Origin: Geomicrobium sediminis
GTDB lineage: Bacteria; Bacillota; Bacilli; Bacillales; Marinococcaceae
Direction of reading: 5' to 3'
Length of the DNA: 64,000 nucleotides
Assembly: GCF_016908595.1 (NCBI RefSeq)
Contig: NZ_JAFBEC010000005.1
Coordinates: 186,001-250,000, forward strand
A program made the position numbers and the translations under genes. Every line of letters starts with the position of its first letter. The stretch's first letter is position 1. Below are positions 57,335 through 64,000 of this stretch, piece by piece. The notes below the pieces were generated by a model that ran no database searches, had not been told where the DNA came from, and saw only the letters and a list, made by a program, of their open reading frames with translations.

Positions 57335-59425
57335 TTAACGATAATAATCTAAAAATCCTTGATGTAGTGCCTCACCTGCTCTTGCTGCATATCCAGGTTG
57401 TCTCATAATTGCAGCGTCACCGCTGTTTGTAAGAAAACCTAATTCAACGAGCGTTGCTGGCATTGTCGTTTGTCGTAGTACAGCAAAGTTCGCTGGAGCT
57501 ACACGTCGGTAACTCATACCCGTATCGCTTACGAGGCGATCTTGCATAACATTTGCTAAGCGTACACTATCAGGGTTTGCCGAAGTATGGTAGAACGTCT
57601 CTGCTCCCCTAGCAGAAGAGTTAAATGCATTGGCGTGAACGCTAATAAAAAGATCTGCATTGGCACGGTTTGCAATGTTCGCTCGTTCTGACAAGCTAAG
57701 GAACGTATCGTTCGTACGTGTCATGATTACTTCTGCCCCACTACCTTCAAGGCGCTGAGCAAGTTCACGAGAGACTTCCAAATTCACCGTTTTTTCTACT
57801 AGTCCATTTCCTTGTGCCCCCGAATCATGAGCACCGTGACCAGCGTCAACTACGATGAGTCGACCAGCAAGAAGACCTGTATTGCCAGAGTGAAGATTCA
57901 AATGATCAAGATGAGTGTAGCCACTCTTACCGTTGTAGTTTACTTCTACCCATGGACCGCCATTAACAAATTTGATAATCTCAACGCGATCTCCTGTTGT
58001 GAGTCGATCAATGGTGTCATGGCTTGCACCTGGACCACTACGTACAGACAGTCGATGATGTGTAACGGTTGCCGTATCAATCACTTCGCCCATCTGTGTC
58101 ACATTCATATAATCACTATGTGTGTAGGCTACTTGTCCTTCATAATCAATTTTAACCCACGGTCCACCGTTCATATATTCATAGATCTGAACAATATCGC
58201 CGTTTTGTAAATGACCAAGAGATTCACTAGAGCCGCTTGGTGTTGTACGGACTGCCAATCGACCATGATGGTCAACAATCCCCGTCGCAATCACGTCACC
58301 AAGCTCCCCATCAGAAGGAGGCTCTGGAGTTGGTTCAGGAGGTGTATTGTCTACGACATCGATATGGTCAATATGCGTATATGCAATCCCACCTTTAAAT
58401 GTAAATGAAACCCATGGACCCCCGTTCACATAGTCGTGAATGTGAATGTCCGTACCTTCCGTAAGCGTACCAATTCGTTCAGCTGAACCGCTAGGATTCT
58501 GGCGAACCGCTAACGCACGATGAGTGACTGTTCCCTCGTCAACGACAGGTAAGTCAGCTGATGCCGGTTCGATCTCTACAAAGTAATCACTATGTGTATA
58601 CGCAATGTTTCCATCATAACGAATACTAACCCACGGGCCACCGTTCACTGTTTCAATAATTTCGAGCGCATCACCCTCAGTGGCGCCACCAACACGAGCG
58701 CTTGAACCACTTGCTCGCTCACGGATTGCCAAGTTGTGGTGAGTGACAATCCCAATCGCAGAAACTGAGGCGTTACTTGCCGATTTTGTTTCGACGGTCT
58801 CTTCTTGAGAAGGTTCAGTTTCTTCCTGCTCTTCTTCCTCTTCTTGAGTTGCTTCCGTTAAGTAATCCGTATGCGTATACGCAAATTGTTCCTCATACTT
58901 AATGAGAACCCAAGGAGCATGATCAAGGTTGTAGATGTCAACTTCGTCGCCATCATGCAATGTCCCTAATCGTTCAGACGTGCCTGATGCTTCAGCACGT
59001 ACCGCTAAAGAATGGTGATTTACAACGAGTGTCTCAATAACTTCTAGTTTTTCATTTGCTGCGTCGTCTACTGCTTCTTCATTTGCTTCGTCTATTAGTG
59101 AAATATAAGAGTTATGTACAAACCCTGTTTCTTCGTCATAAGTAATTTCATACCATTCATCTTCGTGTTCATTGACTACAGTTACGCTATGACCTTCTTC
59201 AAGCTGACCGATTGCATCATATGTCGTATCAGGGCCTGTTCGAACATTCAAATTGCCCGAAGATTCCACGATTCCCTCGCGCTCCTCTTCAGCAGCTTGC
59301 ACATTCTGATCTACGATCCCGACGCTCAATACCATCGCAAATGCTGCGATTGCGGGCTTGATTATGGTTTTGCGTAAACCTTGGTTAACGATGAACTTGT
59401 CTTTGTTGCGGATAACGATCGTCAC
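57335..59425 (-). CDS. Secreted N-acetylmuramoyl-L-alanine amidase with six SH3b repeats
   Basis: 696 residues: signal region (about 1-44, ending NVQA), six bacterial SH3 repeats of about 60 residues (each with an x-LxVR-x-xPSG pattern and GGPWVxxxYxGxxAYTH), Glu/Pro-rich linkers after repeats 2 and 4, and a C-terminal Amidase_3 domain (about 520-696) with VVDAGHGAHDSG, VEKTVNLEVS, LFISVHANAF and TLVELGFLTN providing zinc ligands and catalytic Glu. A wall-bound autolysin. Start uncertain: GTG at 59425 directly abuts AGGAAGGA, and the codons at ideal spacing are ATC/GTT. Confidence 0.92.
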   Translation of the reverse strand: MTIVIRNKDKFIVNQGLRKTIIKPAIAAFAMVLSVGIVDQNVQAAEEEREGIVESSGNLNVRTGPDTTYDAIGQLEEGHSVTVVNEHEDEWYEITYDEETGFVHNSYISLIDEANEEAVDDAANEKLEVIETLVVNHHSLAVRAEASGTSERLGTLHDGDEVDIYNLDHAPWVLIKYEEQFAYTHTDYLTEATQEEEEEQEETEPSQEETVETKSASNASVSAIGIVTHHNLAIRERASGSSARVGGATEGDALEIIETVNGGPWVSIRYDGNIAYTHSDYFVEIEPASADLPVVDEGTVTHRALAVRQNPSGSAERIGTLTEGTDIHIHDYVNGGPWVSFTFKGGIAYTHIDHIDVVDNTPPEPTPEPPSDGELGDVIATGIVDHHGRLAVRTTPSGSSESLGHLQNGDIVQIYEYMNGGPWVKIDYEGQVAYTHSDYMNVTQMGEVIDTATVTHHRLSVRSGPGASHDTIDRLTTGDRVEIIKFVNGGPWVEVNYNGKSGYTHLDHLNLHSGNTGLLAGRLIVVDAGHGAHDSGAQGNGLVEKTVNLEVSRELAQRLEGSGAEVIMTRTNDTFLSLSERANIANRANADLFISVHANAFNSSARGAETFYHTSANPDSVRLANVMQDRLVSDTGMSYRRVAPANFAVLRQTTMPATLVELGFLTNSGDAAIMRQPGYAARAGEALHQGFLDYYR

Positions 59426-59635
59426 TCCTTCCTGCTAGATTGTGTGAAATTTCAGCAAAAAAATGTACTTAGCTAAAATTTCCCATGAAAAAAAGCACAT
59501 AAATGATGTACTCTCTGTCCTGAAATTAACATATTTACTATAAAATGCAAATCCATGTCATCGTTTTGTAATAATATTGAAAAATATGTATAAATCGATC
59601 GATTTGAGAACAACTCTGTCAACGAACCGCGAAAA

Positions 59636-59664
59636 TTGACGAAAAACAATCCTACGATCATAAT
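59636..59664 (+). promoter_or_regulatory. Sigma-A-type promoter
   Basis: TTGACG and CATAAT with a 17-bp spacer, 35 bases upstream of the M23 peptidase ATG. Confidence 0.65.
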
Positions 59665-59698
59665 CTAGACTAATAAAGATGAATGGAGATGAGCATGA

Positions 59699-60568
59699 AT
59701 GACCCCTGATTTTTTTCGTGACTGTCTTCAAAAAGGAGACTATGAGCAACTCTATCAAAAAACGAGTAACCGTTTTAAAAAGAAAGTGTCAAATCAAGAA
59801 TTCCATACGATCTTATCTACGTTTTTCGAAAAACAACCGACGCTTACACTACAATCGCGTTTCATTCATGATCAAGAAACGGAGTATTCTTGGATCGATG
59901 AATCAAAAACTCGAGGTGTCGTCGCATTATTCCAAGATGAAGGTACAATCTCAGGCATGTACGTCCTTCCCTTAACGAATAAAGTCGAACCTAATCACGC
60001 TTGGACAAAAAACAACTATTACCTTCCTTTTACTGACAAATGGTTTACCTATTGGGGTGGAGATAATGAACTCGTCAATTATCACTACACTTCCCCACAT
60101 CAACGTCACGCCTATGACTTTATCAAACACAATGGTCGCAAGTCGCACGATGGACCTGCAACTAAAAACCGCTCCTATCTTGCATTTGGAAAGCCGGTGA
60201 TCGCTTCTGCACCTGGGCGCGTCGTTGAGGCGATTACTCACGTTCCTGATAATAAACCTGTCGGTAAGATGAATGAGAAGCAACCCTTAGGTAATTACGT
60301 TGTGATTGAGCATGAGCATGGCGAATATAGTTTCACTGCCCATTTGCAACAATTTTCTGTTCTCGTGCGCGTTGGCGAATCTGTTAAAGCAGGTCAAAAA
60401 ATCGGAAATTGTGGTAATTCAGGGAATTCAAGTGAGGCACATATTCACTTTCAAGTGAGTGATGGACCAGACTTTCAATCAAGCACCTCATTACGCATTC
60501 AGTTTCAAACTGCCATTGCGCCGATTCGCGGTCAATTTATTAATTCTGATCAGAACCCTCGAACCTAG
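59699..60568 (+). CDS. M23-family (LytM-type) peptidase, no signal peptide
   Basis: 289 residues. N-terminal helical part (MTPDFFRDCLQKGDYEQLYQ) resembles DUF3887-type accessory domains; the C-terminal LytM domain has QRHAYDFI (HxxxD), SAPGRVVEAI, GNYVVIEHEHGEYSFTAHL and SSEAHIHFQVSD (HxH). No signal peptide is visible, unusual for a wall hydrolase, so secretion route or substrate is unclear. The 3' end overlaps the convergent AAC(3)-like gene by 29 bases. Confidence 0.87.
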   Translation: MTPDFFRDCLQKGDYEQLYQKTSNRFKKKVSNQEFHTILSTFFEKQPTLTLQSRFIHDQETEYSWIDESKTRGVVALFQDEGTISGMYVLPLTNKVEPNHAWTKNNYYLPFTDKWFTYWGGDNELVNYHYTSPHQRHAYDFIKHNGRKSHDGPATKNRSYLAFGKPVIASAPGRVVEAITHVPDNKPVGKMNEKQPLGNYVVIEHEHGEYSFTAHLQQFSVLVRVGESVKAGQKIGNCGNSGNSSEAHIHFQVSDGPDFQSSTSLRIQFQTAIAPIRGQFINSDQNPRT

Positions 60569-61361
60569 CTAATTCTATGGCTGTAAAGTCAACGATTGCT
60601 CGTTGCGAAAAAAGCTTAGAAGCGGCGTCACCAACGTTTCCAGTATGTACAACATGTGTCTCTTCGAATTTCACACCGATCTCTGAGAATCGTTCCTCAT
60701 CATAATCAAGCTCTTGAAAGTCTTTCCAGACTTTTTGACCGTCTTCCATCATTGGACTCATTCGTTCAATGATTCTTTGTTGTGTGTCTGCTCGGTGCTC
60801 TCCTAAATGCATCGATGTGTTCGTTCCATAGTCCGTCCCAATCATCAGCACAAATCCGTCTTGATCATAAATGTAAGACAAAGGTGATACCTCACCTAAA
60901 CCGTGATTCAAAGCGTGGTGTTTAATGACCTCTGCGCTGTTCTTGCCCCACACTGAAAAGGAATGCATCGGATGATGGCTTCGCACTACGTGTGGTGATG
61001 TTCGAAACGCCTCCGGAATTGCACCCATCATAAACGTAGGTGTACGTAAAGGATCGAACGCTGGCATTTCGATCATCACTTCTTCAATCCACTCTTTTGG
61101 AATAGAAGGATTTTGCCAATCACGAGGATCTGATACGTCAGCACTATGAGCTGGCATAATCAACGTGCCTTCTTCTGTGAGCACTTCTTGCAACGCTGCT
61201 ACAACTGTAACTGCGCCCCCAACGACCCATCCAATTGATTTTAGAGATGAATGGACGATGATTGTCATCCCACTCGACACACCGAGTGATCGTAAATCAC
61301 GAACGAGTGATGTTTTCGTTTGTGGCATCTTACTTTGTTTCATAACGTCAAATTGCCCCAT
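60540..61361 (-). CDS. Aminoglycoside 3-N-acetyltransferase-family protein (YokD-like)
   Basis: 273 residues of the AAC(3) family: GMTIIVHSSLKSIGWVVGGAVTVV, LTEEGTLIMPAHSADVSDPR, RTPTFMMGAIPEAFR, VVRSHHPMHSFSVWGKNS and YDQDGFVLMIGTDYGTNTSMH, the last two containing the catalytic His/Glu region. Chromosomal relatives in Bacillus often show no aminoglycoside activity, so resistance is only possible. GAGGAGAGG precedes the ATG. Confidence 0.88.
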   Translation of the reverse strand: MGQFDVMKQSKMPQTKTSLVRDLRSLGVSSGMTIIVHSSLKSIGWVVGGAVTVVAALQEVLTEEGTLIMPAHSADVSDPRDWQNPSIPKEWIEEVMIEMPAFDPLRTPTFMMGAIPEAFRTSPHVVRSHHPMHSFSVWGKNSAEVIKHHALNHGLGEVSPLSYIYDQDGFVLMIGTDYGTNTSMHLGEHRADTQQRIIERMSPMMEDGQKVWKDFQELDYDEERFSEIGVKFEETHVVHTGNVGDAASKLFSQRAIVDFTAIELARFEGSDQN

Positions 61362-61399
61362 AATTTTCCTCTCCTCTAGGAAATTCTATCATACATGCA

Positions 61400-61900
61400 C
61401 TAGTCATAATTCTGTTTTTTATAATCTAATAATAGCTTTTTTAAGAAAGGATATAGCAATAAGATAAACGCTACATTTCCGATGGCGTGATACGTATCAA
61501 AAGGCAACCCTGCAAGGTAGTACGCCCAAAAATAGTCGGTCACGACCAAGATATTCAATGAGACGATTAGGCCGTACAAATAACCGAACAACGCGCCAAA
61601 AATTGCAATCACAATGATTTTCATATTCGGAAAGGCTTTTCCTAACAAGCCACTTACAATCCCAATGAACGCCCACGCTAGTATTTGGAACACCGTCCAA
61701 ATGCCTGTCCCTAAAAAAAGATTCGTTAAGATCGCGCTTCCAGTTGCCAAAATAATGCCAAACACTGGCCCCATAAAAAATGAACTAATAATAATGATGG
61801 CACTGACAGGTTGAACGTTTGGAATGTAAACAAAAACGAGGCGGCCGACAACACACAAAGCCATAAGTACAGCAAGTAACGTAATCTTCTTCGTTTTCAT
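61400..61900 (-). CDS. ECF transporter S component
   Basis: 166 residues, six hydrophobic segments; the first (ITLLAVLMALCVVGRLVFVYIPNVQP) carries the pattern that docks on EcfT, and SGLLGKAFPN and AGLPFDTYHAIGNVAF resemble vitamin-specific S subunits. No riboswitch or biosynthesis gene nearby, so the vitamin is unknown. It follows a LOG-family gene by ten bases in the same direction. Confidence 0.8.
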   Translation of the reverse strand: MKTKKITLLAVLMALCVVGRLVFVYIPNVQPVSAIIIISSFFMGPVFGIILATGSAILTNLFLGTGIWTVFQILAWAFIGIVSGLLGKAFPNMKIIVIAIFGALFGYLYGLIVSLNILVVTDYFWAYYLAGLPFDTYHAIGNVAFILLLYPFLKKLLLDYKKQNYD

Positions 61901-61910
61901 CGTTTACTTC

Positions 61911-62477
61911 TTACCATTTTGAAACGTGACCACCTTTATAACGATCCATCTTATAAAGCAGTTCCTCAGCATCGGAAGAAACGAGAATCATCTCTTTGTA
62001 TTCTTGTCTCATAAACTCTTGCTCTACTGTATGATCAATCATCTCTAGCAACGGATCATAAAAATGGTTAACATTCAAGAGACCGAAAGGCTTCTCATGG
62101 TAGCCGATTTGCGCCCATGTAAACACTTCAAACCACTCTTCAAGTGTTCCTGCTCCTCCTGGCAACGCAACAAATCCGTCAGATAACGCCGCCATCTTTG
62201 CTTTACGTTCGTGCATCGTCTCTACGACATGTAGTTCATCTAATCCACGATGAGCAATTTCTACAGATATTAACTTTTCAGGGATCACGCCAATTGCCTT
62301 TCCACCACAGGCTTTCACTTCATTAGCAATGGCCCCCATACATCCTACTTGTGCGCCACCATAAATGAGCGTTTTATGTTGAGATGCTAGCACGTAGCCG
62401 AAATTTCTGGCTGCCTCGGCGTAGACATCCGTTTTGCCATTACTTGAACCACAGAATACCGCTAACGACTGGATCAT
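61911..62477 (-). CDS. LOG-family nucleotide 5'-monophosphate phosphoribohydrolase (YvdD-like)
   Basis: About 188 residues from the ATG at 62477 (GAGGGGG 9 nt upstream). AVFCGSSNGKTDVY, LIYGGAQVGCMGAIANEV, MHERKAKMAALSDGFVALPG and the active-site PGGAGTLEEWFEVFTW identify the TIGR00730 family, which cleaves the N-glycosidic bond of AMP-type nucleotides (cytokinin activation in plants). In Bacillus the role is purine-related. Confidence 0.93.
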   Translation of the reverse strand: MIQSLAVFCGSSNGKTDVYAEAARNFGYVLASQHKTLIYGGAQVGCMGAIANEVKACGGKAIGVIPEKLISVEIAHRGLDELHVVETMHERKAKMAALSDGFVALPGGAGTLEEWFEVFTWAQIGYHEKPFGLLNVNHFYDPLLEMIDHTVEQEFMRQEYKEMILVSSDAEELLYKMDRYKGGHVSKW

Positions 62478-62514
62478 TGTTAAATTCCCCCTCTTCAATC
62501 ACTTCATTTAGTGT

Positions 62515-62546
62515 AATAGAAAAGACACAGAATGTCTTCTGTGTCT
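62515..62546 (-). terminator. Terminator of hmp
   Basis: AGACACAGA/TCTGTGTCT with a 6-nt loop, T-rich on the minus strand, directly after the flavohaemoprotein. Confidence 0.75.
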
Positions 62547-62551
62547 CATAG

Positions 62552-63733
62552 TTAAAGTGACATCGCTTGTGGGCGAAACCCTTCATAATAACGTTGGTCT
62601 TTAGGGATGCCGATTTCTTCCAAAGCTTGCGAGATCGCACGTAAAAATGGTGTTGATCCGCAGACGTACACATCGCTGTTTAGGTTTTGAACAATACTCG
62701 TAAGCCTACTAGCATCAATCATTCCTTCGTTCACAAACGGTTCGGCATCTTGAACAGACGTTTCGGTGTAGAAGATGTGCCTGGTTGCCTGACCTGACTT
62801 GGAAAGGATCGCATCTACTTCCTCTTTTAGAATATGAGTATCATGACTCTTCGTCACATGAATCCACGTGACCGCTTGATCCTTATCAATTTGTGATTGA
62901 AGCATACTAATTAGCGGCGTTACTCCAATCCCTTCGCTTATAAACACAGCCGGTCTTTGTGAGTCCACCACCGTAAATGCGCCAGCTGGCGCTGCTAACT
63001 TCAATTCACTTCCAATAACGATATTGTTATGGATCTGAGAAGATACGACACCTGGTTCGTGTTGAATTGTTAGTCGAAATTCATTTCCATCAGAAATTTT
63101 AGATAGACTGTAATGGCGTTTATGAACATATGACTGTTCACCAAAATCCATTTCAAGTGTCACATATTGACCAGGTAAAAATGGCGGAAGCGGTTCGTGA
63201 TCCACTGGCTTCATATAAAGAGAGATCACTTCAGCTGTCTCTTGAACTCGATTGGTTACGTAAAATGTACGATTCCCTGTCCAACCACCTCTAACATTTG
63301 CAACTTGTTCATACGATTGTCGCTCAACTTCGATGAATTGGGCGGAAATGACCGCATAGGCTTTCCCCCAGCTCTCGAGTACGTCGTCTGTCACATTCGT
63401 ACCGAGTACATCACGAACCGTTTGCAAAAGAATAGTACCGACAACTTCATAATGTTCAGGTTGCACACCTAGCGCTCGGTGCTTCTCTGCGACGTGTGTA
63501 ATCATTGGTCCTAGTGATTCTAATTCATCGATGTGAATACCTGCTTTGTACACACTATCCACAAGTGCTCTTTGTTGAATGCCTCGTTTTTGATTCGCTT
63601 CATTAAAAAGGTTATGCAGTTCTGGATGTTGTTCAAACAGCGTTTCATAGAAACGCTCACCAATTTCTCTTCCATACTCTTTAAATACAAAAGCCGTTTC
63701 TTTTACATTCTTGATGTCTCGTTCTTGAAGCAT
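62552..63733 (-). CDS. hmp: Flavohaemoprotein (nitric oxide dioxygenase)
   Basis: About 393 residues from the ATG at 63733 (AAGGGGG upstream; the longer frame is rejected). N-terminal globin domain with LHNLFNEANQKRGIQQRAL and VAEKHRALGVQPEHYEVVG (proximal His), then FAD domain FLPGQYVTLEM with KRHYSLSKIS, and the NAD domain PAVFISEGIGVTPLISML and DVYVCGSTPFLRAI. It converts NO to nitrate. The common GGIG in the NAD motif reads EGIG here. Usually induced by NO stress. Confidence 0.95.
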   Translation of the reverse strand: MLQERDIKNVKETAFVFKEYGREIGERFYETLFEQHPELHNLFNEANQKRGIQQRALVDSVYKAGIHIDELESLGPMITHVAEKHRALGVQPEHYEVVGTILLQTVRDVLGTNVTDDVLESWGKAYAVISAQFIEVERQSYEQVANVRGGWTGNRTFYVTNRVQETAEVISLYMKPVDHEPLPPFLPGQYVTLEMDFGEQSYVHKRHYSLSKISDGNEFRLTIQHEPGVVSSQIHNNIVIGSELKLAAPAGAFTVVDSQRPAVFISEGIGVTPLISMLQSQIDKDQAVTWIHVTKSHDTHILKEEVDAILSKSGQATRHIFYTETSVQDAEPFVNEGMIDASRLTSIVQNLNSDVYVCGSTPFLRAISQALEEIGIPKDQRYYEGFRPQAMSL

Positions 63734-63860
63734 ACGTGCCCCCTTTTTCATCACCAACTCAACCATAGCGTACGCATTCACACAACACAATTCGACACCG
63801 ATGAAAGTAGAGGAATACCTCAGTTTGAACTAGGAATGAATGCCTATCTAGCATCTATAT

Positions 63861-63889
63861 TTGGACAATGGCGCGAGTTCAACTTATAC
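63861..63889 (+). promoter_or_regulatory. Candidate promoter of the last gene
   Basis: TTGGAC and TTATAC with a 17-bp spacer, about 40 bases upstream of the ATG at 63927. Confidence 0.45.
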
Positions 63890-63926
63890 TTGTATTATTA
63901 ACAAAAAATTCAGACGGGGTGACGCA

Positions 63927-64000
63927 ATGATTATTCAAGAAATTCCCTTCGATGTCGTAGACTGGGATTCGATTACCGAAGAGACCATTCAAGGTACAGA
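63927..64000 (+). CDS. Start of a gene truncated by the window edge
   Basis: ATG with GGGGTGA upstream opens a frame to the edge; the 24 visible codons begin MIIQEIPFDVVDWDSITEE, which would suit the N terminus of a cupin-type protein, but the fragment is too short to be sure. Confidence 0.6.
   Translation, partial: MIIQEIPFDVVDWDSITEETIQGT

Noticed and set aside
60540-61361. Definite aminoglycoside resistance gene
   Set aside because: AAC(3)-family homologues in Bacillus chromosomes often lack aminoglycoside activity; only family membership is supported.

Overview
The window looks like chromosome from a Bacillaceae-type Firmicute (low-GC Gram-positive). Supporting signs are strong AGGAGG-type ribosome binding sites, many TTG/GTG starts, a ribDE-BA-H operon behind an FMN riboswitch, a Rap-Phr cassette, a YkuD-type L,D-transpeptidase, a YtrA/YtrB-like operon and a Bacillaceae-type GC-rich interspersed repeat. 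Several secreted proteins are unusually acidic (betaine-binding lipoprotein, TAXI protein, 21.3-kb lipoprotein), which suggests a halotolerant or alkaliphilic host; this is inference, and I cannot name the species.

0-7 kb: small membrane proteins, a luciferase-like monooxygenase, a pentapeptide-repeat protein, an HNH protein, a GNAT enzyme, an ANT-like nucleotidyltransferase and a MepB-like protein, then a 21-bp minisatellite. 7-14 kb is rich in antibiotic-response families: an ABC-F ATPase behind an apparent leader-peptide/terminator attenuator, an APH-like kinase, an AviRa-like 23S rRNA methyltransferase and a YtrAB-like ABC operon with its operator. 14-21 kb: an orphan betaine-binding lipoprotein, an acyl-CoA ligase, a Nudix enzyme, the riboflavin operon and a thiamine-binding protein.

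22-31.5 kb is one functional block: a PAS/sigma-54 activator, an acyl-CoA dehydrogenase behind a consensus -24/-12 promoter, and on the other strand a TAXI-TRAP importer, a second acyl-CoA dehydrogenase and an acyl-CoA ligase behind a second -24/-12 promoter with a perfect 29-bp palindrome and a cre-like site. It reads as a carbon-catabolite-controlled uptake and activation/oxidation system for a carboxylic acid. A 43-bp inverted repeat element with a large GC-rich hairpin sits inside it.

31.5-47.8 kb: patatin-like lipase, CDF cation exporter, an Ugp-like ABC importer with a metallophosphoesterase, DacF-like carboxypeptidase, L,D-transpeptidase, catalase, secreted M28 peptidase and assorted hydrolases. 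47.8-49.2 kb is gene-poor: a holin-like type I toxin with an antisense RNA, a decayed transposase and a GC-rich repeat. 49.2-55.3 kb holds a five-gene operon (RidA, saccharopine dehydrogenase-like, homoserine dehydrogenase-like, FAH-family, SDR) divergent from an Rrf2 regulator and a thioredoxin-reductase-like flavoprotein; the saccharopine-dehydrogenase-like gene is split by an in-frame TAA. 55.4-64 kb: Rap-Phr, a six-SH3b amidase, an M23 peptidase, an AAC(3)-family protein, LOG-family protein, ECF S component, flavohaemoprotein and the start of another gene.
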